A DNA stretch of 64,000 nucleotides from Burkholderiaceae bacterium (GTDB lineage: Bacteria; Pseudomonadota; Gammaproteobacteria; Burkholderiales; Burkholderiaceae_D): the NCBI GenBank assembly GCA_018882935.1, contig VERA01000002.1, positions 23,084 to 87,083 on the forward strand. Direction: 5' to 3'. The notes beneath the pieces are model-generated. The model was given only the letters and a program-made list of their open reading frames with translations, was not told the DNA's origin and ran no database searches. Below are positions 36,030 through 44,562 of the stretch, one piece after another (positions within the stretch are counted from its first letter, which is position 1; the number at the start of each line of letters is the position of its first letter). Position numbers and translations under genes: made by a program.

Positions 36030-37448
36030 ATGGGCAGCAAATTGAAAAACATCGGCTTGGTAGGACTCGGACTGATTGCCGGCATCGCCGGTTCGATGCA
36101 GTTCGATGCAATGGCCCAGCGCAATGCCAACTCGCCACTACCCATCGAGGAGCTACGCACGCTTGCCGATGTGTTCGGACTGATCAAGACTGATTACGTC
36201 GAACCGGTCGAAGACAAGAAGCTGCTGACCGAAGCGATTTCAGGCATGGTGTCGTCGCTGGATCCGCACTCTGCCTTCCTCGACAAGAAAGCCTTTAAAG
36301 AGCTGCGCGAGGGCACCCAAGGCAAATTTGTTGGCTTGGGTATTGAAGTCGGCATGGAAGACGGCTACGTCAAGGTCATCTCGCCGATCGAAGATTCACC
36401 CGCCTACAAAGCCGGCCTAAAAGCAGGTGACCTGATTACCCGCCTGGACAGCACGCCGGTGAAAGGCATGACGCTGGATGAAGCCGTCAAACGCATGCGC
36501 GGTGAACCCAACACCAAGATCACGCTGACTGTCGCCCGCAAGGAAGAAGACAAGCCACTGCTCATCACCATCATGCGCCAAGAGATCAAGGTGCAAAGCG
36601 TTAAGGGCAAGATCATCGAGCCGGGGTTCGGTTGGATCCGTGTCTCGCAGTTCCAAGAGCCAACCGTTGAAGACCTCGCCAAAAAAATCAATCAGCTGTA
36701 TCAGCAAGATCCGGGCATGAAAGGCTTGGTGCTGGATCTGCGTAATGATCCGGGTGGCGTATTGCCGGGCGCGATCGGGGTCTCGGCCGCCTTCCTGCCG
36801 AAGGATGTGCCGGTGGTATCTACCAATGGTCAGTTGCCCGACTCGAAAGCAACCTACTACGCACGGCGTGAGTTCTACGGCACACGTGCCGGCACCGACC
36901 CGCTGGCCCGCCTGCCCGAGGGCGTAAAGAAAGTGAAGATGGTGGTGCTGGTCAACTCAGGCTCGGCCTCGGCCTCGGAAATTGTCGCCGGTGCGCTGCA
37001 AGACTATAAACGCGCGGCGATCATGGGCACTCAAACCTTCGGCAAGGGCTCGGTGCAAACCATTCGTCAATTATCTGCGGACACTGCGGTCAAGTTGACC
37101 ACAGCGCGCTACTACACGCCGAATGGCCGTGCAATTCAGGCCAAGGGCATCGTACCTGACCTGCTGGTCGACGAGTACGCCGACGGTGATGGCATGAACG
37201 GCATGCGCTTGCGCGAAGCTGATCTGCAAAAACATCTATCCAACGACAAAGATAAAGAGGCCGACAAAGGCGCTGCAGTTGTCGACGAACTGGAAGAAGC
37301 CAAGCGTTTATCTGCGCTGGAAAAGAAACGTAAGCCGCTGGAGTTTGGTACCAAAGAAGATTTTCAGCTGGCGCAAGCACTCAACCACTTAAAAGGCCTG
37401 CCGGTACAGACATCCAAGACGGCTAAAGTGGATAGCAAAAAAGAGTAA
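36030..37448 (+). CDS. C-terminal processing peptidase, S41 family
   Basis: A 472-residue periplasmic serine protease with an N-terminal membrane/signal segment (NIGLVGLGLIAGIAGSMQF). A PDZ domain at about 95-175 (GLGIEVGMEDGYVKVISPIEDSPAYKAGLKAGD) is followed by the S41 core; catalytic Ser in VNSGSASASEIVAGAL and Lys in TFGKGSVQT. A charged Lys/Asp-rich segment follows at about 410-445. It lies 3 nt after the envC-like gene, and the pair is conserved in many proteobacteria. It likely processes or degrades envelope proteins. Confidence 0.94.
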   Translation: MGSKLKNIGLVGLGLIAGIAGSMQFDAMAQRNANSPLPIEELRTLADVFGLIKTDYVEPVEDKKLLTEAISGMVSSLDPHSAFLDKKAFKELREGTQGKFVGLGIEVGMEDGYVKVISPIEDSPAYKAGLKAGDLITRLDSTPVKGMTLDEAVKRMRGEPNTKITLTVARKEEDKPLLITIMRQEIKVQSVKGKIIEPGFGWIRVSQFQEPTVEDLAKKINQLYQQDPGMKGLVLDLRNDPGGVLPGAIGVSAAFLPKDVPVVSTNGQLPDSKATYYARREFYGTRAGTDPLARLPEGVKKVKMVVLVNSGSASASEIVAGALQDYKRAAIMGTQTFGKGSVQTIRQLSADTAVKLTTARYYTPNGRAIQAKGIVPDLLVDEYADGDGMNGMRLREADLQKHLSNDKDKEADKGAAVVDELEEAKRLSALEKKRKPLEFGTKEDFQLAQALNHLKGLPVQTSKTAKVDSKKE

Positions 37449-37504
37449 TAAGTTAACGATCGGGCAGTCGCCGTGCTTGTCATAGCCACCCGACCCGATA
37501 ACAG

Positions 37505-37530
37505 CGGCCGCATGCTCTGCGGCCGTTTTT
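37505..37530 (+). terminator. Intrinsic terminator after the gpmA-envC-ctpA genes
   Basis: CGGCCGCA (37505-37512) pairs perfectly with TGCGGCCG (37518-37525) across a TGCTC loop and is followed by five T. It lies 57 bases after the peptidase stop and just before the next gene. Confidence 0.92.
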
Positions 37531-37546
37531 CATTCAAGATCTGGTA

Positions 37547-38311
37547 ATGGATGATCAACAGCTGCTGCGCTACTCGCGCCACATCATGCTCGACGAGATC
37601 GGCATCGAGGGCCAGCAAAAGCTGCTCGAAGCGCATGCGCTCATCATAGGCGCCGGTGGTCTCGGATCGCCGGTGGCGCTTTATCTGGCGTCTGCTGGCG
37701 TTGGCAACATCACGCTGGTGGATGATGATCAGGTCGATCTCACCAATTTACAGCGCCAAATTCTTCACACCACGGCACGCGTCGGGCAATCGAAAGCCGC
37801 ATCTGGAAAGCAAACGCTTGCCGGGATCAACCCCGAGGTGAATGTCATTGCGCTACAAGAGCGTGCAGACGAAGCGCGCCTGCAATCGCTGGTGGCAGAT
37901 GCCAGCGTGGTGCTGGACTGCACCGATAATTTTCGCACGCGTCATGCGATCAACCGCGCCTGTGTGCAAGCGCGCGTGCCGCTCGTATCAGGCGCGGCGA
38001 TACGCATGGATGGGCAGGTCGCGGTGTTTGATACGCGCCGCGCTGAAAACGCCTGCTACGCCTGCCTGTTCCCGCCTGATCAGGTGTTTGAAGAGGTGCA
38101 GTGCTCGACCATGGGCGTATTTGCGCCGCTGGTCGGCATTATCGGTACCGTACAGGCGGCTGAAGCCCTGAAACTGTTAATCGGCATCGGCGAATCGCTG
38201 GCCAACCGCTTGCTGATGCTGGATGTACGCTCAATGGAATGGACCACCATACGCACCGCAAAGAGCCACGACTGCGACGTGTGCGCGAGCACGACGCGGG
38301 CGATCGGCTGA
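37547..38311 (+). CDS. ThiF/MoeB-type adenylyltransferase
   Basis: A 254-residue E1-like enzyme that adenylates the C-terminal glycine of a ubiquitin-fold sulfur carrier (MoaD or ThiS). Begins LLRYSRHIMLDEIGIEGQQKL. The nucleotide-binding loop is GAGGLGSPVALYLASAGVG, with VDDDQVDLTNLQRQI carrying the conserved Asp and Arg. Two CxxC pairs bind zinc (CYAC and CDVC). It lies directly behind the terminator of the preceding operon. Whether it serves molybdopterin (MoeB) or thiamine (ThiF) synthesis cannot be told; no sulfur-carrier gene is in the window. Confidence 0.9.
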   Translation: MDDQQLLRYSRHIMLDEIGIEGQQKLLEAHALIIGAGGLGSPVALYLASAGVGNITLVDDDQVDLTNLQRQILHTTARVGQSKAASGKQTLAGINPEVNVIALQERADEARLQSLVADASVVLDCTDNFRTRHAINRACVQARVPLVSGAAIRMDGQVAVFDTRRAENACYACLFPPDQVFEEVQCSTMGVFAPLVGIIGTVQAAEALKLLIGIGESLANRLLMLDVRSMEWTTIRTAKSHDCDVCASTTRAIG

Positions 38312-38318
38312 GAGACAA

Positions 38319-38358
38319 GCGCATTAATGCGCGTCATCCCGGCGAAGGCCGGGATCCA
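38319..38358. repeat. Palindrome plus REP-like inverted repeat
   Basis: A perfect 14-bp palindrome GCGCATTAATGCGC (38319-38332) abuts a hairpin ATCCCGGC (38336-38343) / GCCGGGAT (38348-38355) with loop GAAG, inside CGTCATCCCGGCGAAGG...CCAG. This resembles the dispersed repeat found in the intergenic regions of many proteobacteria. It lies between two convergent genes and may act as a bidirectional transcription end. Confidence 0.6.
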
Positions 38359-38361
38359 GAT

Positions 38362-38937
38362 TTATCCCGCCAACAAGCTGAGCTGCAGCGCTGCACCATC
38401 TGTCGGCTTGAGCTGGAAACCGCTCTTGGCGTAGCGGTGCCAGCGACCAATCACAAAAGCCATCAGTAGAGCAGCGCGGCCAGCGGCCTGGTCTTCTGCA
38501 GGCCCGCCCTGCGTGGCCGCCAACTTCCACGATTGCCTGAGCGCCAACTCGACACGGTCTACAAACTGATTCATGCGGCGCTGCAAGCGCTCGTCTTCGT
38601 TCACTAGCGCATCACCCATCATTACCTTGGTCATACCCGGATTTTGTTCGGAAAATTCGAGCAGCATGCGCGCCACTGACAAAGCCTGGTGCCGGCCGTC
38701 GGGTTCGCTCTGGGTGATTTTATTGACCAGCGTGAAAATCGAGGTCTCGATAAATTCGATCAAGCCCTCATACATCTGAGCCTTGCTCGCAAAGTGCCGG
38801 TACAGCGCTGCTTCAGACACATCCAGCTTGGCAGCAAGCGCAGCGGTAGTAACCTTTTCCGCCTTAGGGCTTTCCAGCATGCCTGCGAGTGCCTGCAGGA
38901 TCTGTAATTTCCGCTCGCCTGTTTTGGAATTCGGCAT
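38362..38937 (-). CDS. slmA: Nucleoid occlusion factor SlmA (TetR family)
   Basis: A 191-residue DNA-binding protein that blocks FtsZ ring assembly over the nucleoid. The N-terminal helix-turn-helix (VTTAALAAKLDVSEAALYRHFASKAQMYEGLIEFIE, about 28-63) is followed by the all-helical dimer domain typical of SlmA/Ttk (LLEFSEQNPGMTKVMMGDALVNEDERLQRRMNQFVDRVE). It is the third gene of argB, nucleotidase, slmA on the minus strand, an order common in Burkholderiales. The next gene converges on it with a REP-like repeat between. Confidence 0.9.
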   Translation of the reverse strand: MPNSKTGERKLQILQALAGMLESPKAEKVTTAALAAKLDVSEAALYRHFASKAQMYEGLIEFIETSIFTLVNKITQSEPDGRHQALSVARMLLEFSEQNPGMTKVMMGDALVNEDERLQRRMNQFVDRVELALRQSWKLAATQGGPAEDQAAGRAALLMAFVIGRWHRYAKSGFQLKPTDGAALQLSLLAG

Positions 38938-38985
38938 GGTCTTATCAGTCCGGCAAAAGTGGAACAGCCCGAGAAATCTACGTCG

Positions 38986-39684
38986 CTAGCGGCGCAACCG
39001 CGAAAGATACGCCGGCAGTTTATGCAGTGATTTTACTTGCACATCGGCATAAGCCGGGCGGAAAAAAAAGCTGGGTGAAAAACCACTAAACCACACTGTG
39101 CGCATACCCAGAGATTTTGCCGACTTCAGGTTTTCCAGCGAGTCTTCGACCAGCACGCAGCGCGCGGCCGATAATCCACGTTGACGTAACACTCGGTGCA
39201 GCAGTAGCTTGGAAGGTTTTGGTCGCCACTGCTGGTGCACGCGCATCGCCTCGATCGGGACATGCTCAACAAAGTGACGGTGCAAGCCCAGTTGCCGCAC
39301 TACCGCGTGCGCATAGGCGCGTGGTGCATTGGTGAGCAAGATTTTTCGACCAGGCAATCGGCGCAGCAGTCGTCCAAGGCCACGCTCCGCGCGGATCATG
39401 TCAGACAAATTATCGAACTGATGCGCATCGCGCAAAAAATCAGACGCTCGTACGCCATGGTGGCGCACCATACCGAGCAAGGTGGCACCGTAGCGTTGCC
39501 AGTAGCGCACGCGAATATCGTTCACTGCGTCCGGGTGCGAGGGTAAATCTTGCTCTTGCAGCACGCGCTCGATCAGCGCGTTCATGTTGCGGTTAATCGC
39601 CGGGAAGATCGCGTGCGAGGCGTTATGCAGCGTGTTATCAAGATCGAATAACCAGACCAGCTTACGCGCCACGCACAGCCTCAT
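38986..39684 (-). CDS. HAD-family pyrimidine 5'-nucleotidase
   Basis: A 232-residue haloacid-dehalogenase-like phosphatase. The nucleophile motif is DLDNTLHN (DxDxT), followed by motif II ILLTNAPRAYAHAVV, Lys in RPKPSKLLLHRVL and the acidic motif VLVEDSLENLKSAK. The N-terminal WLFDLDNTLHNAS and INRNMNALIERVL match the SDT1/pyrimidine 5'-nucleotidase group, which dephosphorylates UMP/CMP. It follows argB after 22 nt. Confidence 0.88.
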   Translation of the reverse strand: MRLCVARKLVWLFDLDNTLHNASHAIFPAINRNMNALIERVLQEQDLPSHPDAVNDIRVRYWQRYGATLLGMVRHHGVRASDFLRDAHQFDNLSDMIRAERGLGRLLRRLPGRKILLTNAPRAYAHAVVRQLGLHRHFVEHVPIEAMRVHQQWRPKPSKLLLHRVLRQRGLSAARCVLVEDSLENLKSAKSLGMRTVWFSGFSPSFFFRPAYADVQVKSLHKLPAYLSRLRR

Positions 39685-39705
39685 TTCGCAGTGAGTGACA
39701 GGCGC

Positions 39706-40593
39706 TTAGTGAGAGCGGATCATGGTGCCGAATGCTTGCTCGGTTAGCACTTCAAGCAGCAGCGAGTGCTCGATACGGCCATCGATAATATGCACCGTGT
39801 TCACGCCCGACTTGGCAGCATCAAGTGCCGACGAAATCTTTGGCAGCATGCCGCCGGAGATCGTACCGTCGGCGAACATATCGTCGATCTCGCGCGCAGA
39901 AAGATTGGTCAGCAGTTGCCCGTTTTTATCCAGCACGCCAGGGATATTGGTCATCATGATCAATTTTTCTGCGCGTAGAATTTCGGCGATCTTGCCAGCC
40001 ACCAGATCGGCGTTGATGTTGTACGCCTGACCGTCTGCACCAAAACCGATCGGGGAGATAATCGGAATGAAGGCGTCGTCTTGCAGCGCCTTCACAACCG
40101 CCGGGTTGATCGCCTCGATCTCGCCAACAAAGCCGATATCAACATACTCGCCAGGCTTGTCTTTATCTGGCATCTGCATCTTGCGCGCACGAATCAAACC
40201 ACCGTCTTTACCGGTCAGACCGACGGCTTGGCCGCCATAGTGATTGATCAGCATAACGATATCCTGCTGAACTTCGCCACCGAGCACCCACTCGACCACC
40301 TCCATGGTTTCTTCGTCGGTGATACGCATGCCCTGCACAAAGCTGCCTTGCTTGCCGATCTTCTTGAGCGCACTATCGATTTGCGGACCGCCACCATGCA
40401 CCACTACCGGGTTCATACCGACCAGCTTCAGCAAAATCACGTCGCGCGCGAAGCCGTGCTTCAATCGCTCTTCGGTCATGGCGTTACCGCCATATTTGAC
40501 GACGATTGTCTTGCCGTGGAATTTTCGGATATAGGGCAGTGCCTCGGCGAGAATCTCGGCTTTGATCTCGGGGGCGATCGCAGAAGTGGGCAT
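39706..40593 (-). CDS. argB: Acetylglutamate kinase
   Basis: Second step of arginine synthesis: phosphorylates N-acetylglutamate. The 295 residues carry [14 protein letters not shown] (phosphate-binding Lys and Gly-Gly), [16 protein letters not shown] (substrate loop), [14 protein letters not shown] and [29 protein letters not shown] (nucleotide site). The N-terminal helix ([19 protein letters not shown]) is the extension found in arginine-inhibited hexameric kinases, so feedback control by arginine is likely. Confidence 0.96.
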   Translation of the reverse strand: MPTSAIAPEIKAEILAEALPYIRKFHGKTIVVKYGGNAMTEERLKHGFARDVILLKLVGMNPVVVHGGGPQIDSALKKIGKQGSFVQGMRITDEETMEVVEWVLGGEVQQDIVMLINHYGGQAVGLTGKDGGLIRARKMQMPDKDKPGEYVDIGFVGEIEAINPAVVKALQDDAFIPIISPIGFGADGQAYNINADLVAGKIAEILRAEKLIMMTNIPGVLDKNGQLLTNLSAREIDDMFADGTISGGMLPKISSALDAAKSGVNTVHIIDGRIEHSLLLEVLTEQAFGTMIRSH

Positions 40594-40682
40594 TACCGTG
40601 CTGGCTGAGTGAGGGCAAAAGAGACCCGCGATTTTACTCCCAACTGCACGCCAGGCGGGTCGATTTTTCGAGACCGCAGTGA

Positions 40683-41318
40683 CTAACGGCAGCCGCGCAA
40701 GGTAACGCCGGCGGTCTTCGTCGCCAATGATTTCAGCTGCTCGCGCTGAGCATCGTCGTCAATCATGACCTGAATGGTGTAGCGCGTGCTGTTCCACGGA
40801 TACTCGCCAATGCGCGCGTCGCCCACACCGGCCTCGCGCAACTTGTCGAGATGCGCCTCGGCGAGTTCAGCGCGTGTGAAGCGCCCAAGAGAAATTCCCC
40901 AACGCCGCGCTGGCTCATCTCGAATCACGGCACTATCGTTGAAGCCCATGGCACGTAGCTGCGCCAGGCGCCGGTTAGCCGCCTCCTCATTGGCCAAAGG
41001 CGGAATGAAGATGATCTGCGAGGCGGCGGATTGCACCACATGCCGTTGCGGGTTCAGGTTAGGCGCAAGCTTGCTGAGCTGCTGCTCGAATGCCGCGCCG
41101 CTTTGGGTATTGAATTCACCGATGTCGATACAACTGCTACCCGCCACCGCAACTGCACCTGCGCTGGATGTCGGTGCGGCACCATCCACCAATGTCAAAC
41201 GCTCGGCATTGAGCTGCTGCGATACGCGGTCTGAGGCGCTTCCGAATGGGCGCGCCGCCTGCATCACCAAGAATAGAACAACGTTTGCCAGCAGCAGTAA
41301 AAAAAACAAAGCGCGCAT
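40683..41318 (-). CDS. SPOR-domain membrane protein
   Basis: A 211-residue protein from ATG 41318, the start that overlaps the coaX stop (TGATG); the longer frame runs into coaX. One membrane segment ([19 protein letters not shown]) anchors it, a middle segment contains a Cys (SSCIDIGEF), and a C-terminal SPOR-like region reads [64 protein letters not shown] domains bind denuded glycan at division sites. The birA-coaX-SPOR order is typical of Burkholderiales. Confidence 0.85.
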   Translation of the reverse strand: MRALFFLLLLANVVLFLVMQAARPFGSASDRVSQQLNAERLTLVDGAAPTSSAGAVAVAGSSCIDIGEFNTQSGAAFEQQLSKLAPNLNPQRHVVQSAASQIIFIPPLANEEAANRRLAQLRAMGFNDSAVIRDEPARRWGISLGRFTRAELAEAHLDKLREAGVGDARIGEYPWNSTRYTIQVMIDDDAQREQLKSLATKTAGVTLRGCR

Positions 41319-42067
41319 CACGACTCCGAAGATTCTGATAATGCTGCGATATGCAGCCCACGCAGCACCAGTTGATCTACCTGCTCGATCGGCGCCGACA
41401 GATAGGGCAGCAGGTACGACGCTGCGCCGCCAGAGAGCAGGCAATGCGCATCGGGTAGTTTGGCTCGCGCTTGCGTAATCGCACCTACTTGGGCATGCAG
41501 GCAGCCGCTGACAATCGCATCTAATGTATTGTCAGCGAAATCAAGGCGGGTGTCGCGCGTCTCCACACGCGGCAACTGCGCAGTACTAAGCGCGAGTGAC
41601 TGCGCCATGGTGCCGAGCCCAGGCAGTATCATGCCGCCCAAAAACTGACCAGAGGCATGCAGCGCATCAATCGTGGTGGCGGTACCCGCCGTCACGATAA
41701 TCAAAGACTGCTCAGGAAACAGCCCGCGCGCACCAAGCAAGGAGGCAAAGCGATCACACCCAAGCTGCTCTGGGTCACGGTAGCCGTTGACTACACCCGC
41801 TTGCCGCGCCTGAGCGCGAAACCAATGTAATGGCGCATCTCTCAGACCACTTGCTTGCAGCAGCGCGGCGAGCTGTGTCGCCATAGCATCACCAGCAACA
41901 TTGGAAATCCATACGCGACGCACCTCATGTTGGCGGAGTATTTCTTCCAAACCGCTGAGCTCTGCATGCAACAACGCACCGTTCGCGTACCAGCTACCAA
42001 CATCAGCATCGGGGTCGGCGAGCGCCCATTTGACGCGCGTGTTACCAGCATCGATTAACAGCAGCAT
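41318..42067 (-). CDS. coaX: Type III pantothenate kinase
   Basis: First step of coenzyme A synthesis in organisms lacking CoaA. It encodes 249 residues: the phosphate loop DAGNTRVKWALAD (6-18), the pantothenate motif PEQLGCDRFASLLGARG with the catalytic Asp, VTAGTATTIDALHASGQFLGGMILPGL, and LSGGAASYLLPYL near the end. Its ATG follows the birA stop directly (TAGATG) and its stop overlaps the SPOR gene start, so the three are translationally linked. Confidence 0.94.
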   Translation of the reverse strand: MLLLIDAGNTRVKWALADPDADVGSWYANGALLHAELSGLEEILRQHEVRRVWISNVAGDAMATQLAALLQASGLRDAPLHWFRAQARQAGVVNGYRDPEQLGCDRFASLLGARGLFPEQSLIIVTAGTATTIDALHASGQFLGGMILPGLGTMAQSLALSTAQLPRVETRDTRLDFADNTLDAIVSGCLHAQVGAITQARAKLPDAHCLLSGGAASYLLPYLSAPIEQVDQLVLRGLHIAALSESSES

Positions 42068-42868
42068 CTAGGCCTCGTGGTTGGATTGCACGCGCAGCGA
42101 TACATCGCCCGCCGCTACCGCTATCACGCCGTTTGTAGTGTGTAGCTGTAAGCAACCCGCGGCATCGATACCGCGAGCAACGCCTTCGTATAACAAAGTA
42201 TCTTGATCCGTCACAATCACTGTCTGGCCGGCATAAGCATCCCATTGCTGCCAACGCTCGATAAACGGCGCAAGGCCTTGATTATCAAAAATCATAAGCA
42301 TCTCAACCAAAGCATCTGCAAGCATCGCTAACAAGGCCTCGCGGTCAACGCGCTGACCCAAGGCCGCAACCTGGTGCGGTACGCCATCATCGCGCTCGCG
42401 GTTGGGATGAATATTCAAACCGATACCTATGACCGCCCACAGCGGTGTCTGCGCATCACGGCGGCTGCTACTGGTTTCAACCAACACACCGCCCAGCTTG
42501 GCGCCGCCGAGTAGCAGATCGTTTGGCCATTTCAGCATCACCGGATAGTCGTGCGTCCGCAGCGCAGCTGCGATTGCAACACCAACCGCTAACGGCAATC
42601 CGGTGAGTCGCCCGAGCCCACGCGCAAATGGCCAGGCCAGCGAAAAACACAAACTATCACCGGGCGCTGCGCGCCACACCCGTCCGGCGCGACCACGTCC
42701 TGCGCTTTGCTGCTCAGCGACACGCAAAACCGGTCGATCTAACTGCTCAAGACGCTGCCGCAAATCGGTATTGGTAGACACAGTCTGTGAGACGACTTCG
42801 ATCAACAGGTCATTGCTTGCTGCACGGCACAGGCTTGTAATTCGATTAGCATCCAGCAGCGTACTCAT
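42068..42868 (-). CDS. birA: Biotin-[acetyl-CoA-carboxylase] ligase
   Basis: Attaches biotin to the carboxyl-carrier protein. A 266-residue form without the N-terminal DNA-binding domain of E. coli BirA, so it should not repress biotin genes. Catalytic motifs: TNTDLRQRL, the adenylate loop SAGRGRAGRVWRAAPGDSLCFSL, LKWPNDLLLGGAKLGGVLVE and VIGIGLNIHPN. The C-terminal SH3-like end reads GVARGIDAAGCLQLHTTNGVIAVAAGDVSLR. A TACAAT box lies only seven bases before the ATG, so the mRNA might be leaderless. Confidence 0.93.
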   Translation of the reverse strand: MSTLLDANRITSLCRAASNDLLIEVVSQTVSTNTDLRQRLEQLDRPVLRVAEQQSAGRGRAGRVWRAAPGDSLCFSLAWPFARGLGRLTGLPLAVGVAIAAALRTHDYPVMLKWPNDLLLGGAKLGGVLVETSSSRRDAQTPLWAVIGIGLNIHPNRERDDGVPHQVAALGQRVDREALLAMLADALVEMLMIFDNQGLAPFIERWQQWDAYAGQTVIVTDQDTLLYEGVARGIDAAGCLQLHTTNGVIAVAAGDVSLRVQSNHEA

Positions 42869-42878
42869 GTGCGCATTG

Positions 42879-42914
42879 TATCGATAGTATCGATAGTGTC
42901 GGTACTATCGGTAC
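42879..42914. repeat. Four tandem 9-bp repeats between birA and the VanZ gene
   Basis: TATCGATAG, TATCGATAG, TGTCGGTAC, TATCGGTAC follow each other without gaps; the first two contain the palindrome TATCGATA. They fill most of the 58-base divergent promoter region and may be a regulator-binding array or a slippage product. Confidence 0.75.
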
Positions 42915-42926
42915 CATCTTAGGCAG

Positions 42927-44114
42927 ATGACGCCTGCCGCAAACTCCAATACACTGCCGCGCATGTTCGACGTACCGCCACCTCCCGCGAGCTCAGCGCC
43001 GCGTCACAGCCGATGGGATACCGGCGGCTCTCGTACCGTCCGCATCGGACTACTCTGCTACTTGGTGCTGGTGATCTACGCGAGTTGCTATCCGTGGGCG
43101 GGCTGGCGCACTACCGGTCTGGCACCGTGGGATTATCTGTTCGAGGGTCTGCCGCGTTACTGGACCACGTTTGACTTGATAACGAATATCGCTGGCTATG
43201 TGCCGCTCGGTGCGCTGCTGGTGTTTGCTCTGTATCCGCGTGTGGCAGGTGCGGTCGCAGTGCTGTGCGCAGTTGCCGCTGGTGTACTGCTGGCACTGCT
43301 ACTGGAGTGCATACAAAGTTATCTGCCGTCGCGTGTGCCGAGTATTCTGGATCTGATCACTAACACTGCAGGCGTCTTGATGGGTGCTTTGGCGGGCCAA
43401 CGACTGTCTGTGCCTGTACTTCGCCAAAGCCGCCTGCGTGCGCTCAAGTCGGATTGGTTCGGCGCGCGCTCAAGCGCCGGATTAATCGTGATAGCGCTGT
43501 GGCCACTGGCGCAGATTTATCCGCAGCCTTATTTGTTCGGGCATGGTTTATGGCTACCCACCTTATCCACCATGCTGAGCGATTGGTTCGATACGCCGGT
43601 GGATATCGGCAAGCTGCTGTGGCGCGATATCAGCCTGGATATCGAGCACTTCCTGCTGGCAGAGATCGTAGTAACCGCACTCGGCATGACCGCTGCGGTG
43701 CTGACGCTGCTGTGTCAGACACGACGTCAGGCGCCGCGTCTGCTGCTGGCCATGGGCTTGCTACTCACTGCTACCATCACCAAGGCATTGGCGCATGCAG
43801 TGTTGTTCTCACCCTCTGATGCCTTTGCATGGCTGACGCCCTCAGCAGTGAGCGGCTTGCTGGTGGGTGCGGTAATGCTGGCAGGATTATCATTTGCACC
43901 AGTCGCCGCGCAGCGCCGTGCCGCGATTGTGGCCTTGATGATCTGCCTGCTGCTGTTGAATGTACTTCCCTCGAACCCGTATTTTCTTTCGACCTTAAGT
44001 GAATGGGTGCAGGGTAAATTCCTCAACTTTAATGGCGCGGCACAGTTTCTCTCTTTATTCTGGCCCGCGTTTGCATTATGGATTTTGTTGAGCCCGACAC
44101 CACGCCAAGCGTAG
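42927..44114 (+). CDS. VanZ-like polytopic membrane protein
   Basis: A 395-residue inner-membrane protein with about nine hydrophobic segments. The N-terminal half carries the VanZ-like pattern (TFDLITNIAGYVPLGALLVF, then LLECIQSYLPSRVPSILDLITNTAGVLMGALAG). VanZ homologues are linked to low-level teicoplanin resistance, but most bacterial members have no known function. The C-terminal half has more membrane segments (MLAGLSFAPVAAQRR, AAIVALMICLLLLNVLP). Two starts are possible: 42927, or 42963 (MFDVPPPP). It diverges from birA. Confidence 0.85.
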   Translation: MTPAANSNTLPRMFDVPPPPASSAPRHSRWDTGGSRTVRIGLLCYLVLVIYASCYPWAGWRTTGLAPWDYLFEGLPRYWTTFDLITNIAGYVPLGALLVFALYPRVAGAVAVLCAVAAGVLLALLLECIQSYLPSRVPSILDLITNTAGVLMGALAGQRLSVPVLRQSRLRALKSDWFGARSSAGLIVIALWPLAQIYPQPYLFGHGLWLPTLSTMLSDWFDTPVDIGKLLWRDISLDIEHFLLAEIVVTALGMTAAVLTLLCQTRRQAPRLLLAMGLLLTATITKALAHAVLFSPSDAFAWLTPSAVSGLLVGAVMLAGLSFAPVAAQRRAAIVALMICLLLLNVLPSNPYFLSTLSEWVQGKFLNFNGAAQFLSLFWPAFALWILLSPTPRQA

Positions 44115-44144
44115 CGCGGTATCATTGGCAACCACGATCTGTCG

Positions 44145-44199
44145 ATTGACTACCGATTGACTACCGATTGACTACTGCTTCATTTCCGATTGACTGACC
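44145..44199. repeat. Phased 11-bp repeats upstream of the ferredoxin gene
   Basis: CGATTGACTAC occurs three times in a row (44145-44177). After exactly one unit length of unrelated sequence a fourth near-copy, CGATTGACTGA (44189-44199), appears in the same phase, 13 bases before the next start codon. An 11-bp period places all copies on one DNA face. Confidence 0.8.
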
Positions 44200-44211
44200 C
44201 TAGACTATGCC

Positions 44212-44526
44212 ATGAGTGATCTCTATTACCAACATCATGTATTCGTCTGCAACAATGTGCGCGACGATGGTCGCACCTGCTGCGCAGAGCGAGGCGCCGA
44301 GGGTATTCAGGAATATGCCAAGCGCCGTATCAAGGCGTTGGATATGAATGGCCAGGGAAAAATTCGTATCAATAAATCAGGCTGCCTGGATCGCTGCGAA
44401 GAAGGGCCGGTCATGGTGATTTACCCGGAGGCGGTCTGGTACACCTATGTCGATCAACAGGATATCGACGAGATCATCGATTCACATTTACTCTCGGGTC
44501 AGGTAGTCGAGCGCTTGAAGATTTAA
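44212..44526 (+). CDS. Thioredoxin-like [2Fe-2S] ferredoxin
   Basis: A 104-residue protein with the four cysteines typical of thioredoxin-fold ferredoxins: FVCNNVRDDGRTCCAERG near the start and NKSGCLDRCEEGPVMVIYPE near the middle. Members bind a [2Fe-2S] cluster and pass electrons, but partners are mostly unknown. The C-terminal YTYVDQQDIDEIIDSHL is conserved in this branch. It precedes an alpha/beta hydrolase gene by 36 nt, a pairing often seen in Burkholderiales. Confidence 0.9.
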   Translation: MSDLYYQHHVFVCNNVRDDGRTCCAERGAEGIQEYAKRRIKALDMNGQGKIRINKSGCLDRCEEGPVMVIYPEAVWYTYVDQQDIDEIIDSHLLSGQVVERLKI

Positions 44527-44562
44527 CACCACCAATCAAGTAAGCCGCGTATTGCCCTTACT

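Noticed and set aside
42879..42914. Repeats as a CRISPR array
   Set aside because: Units are 9 bp with no spacers; none of the repeat clusters in the window fits CRISPR geometry.
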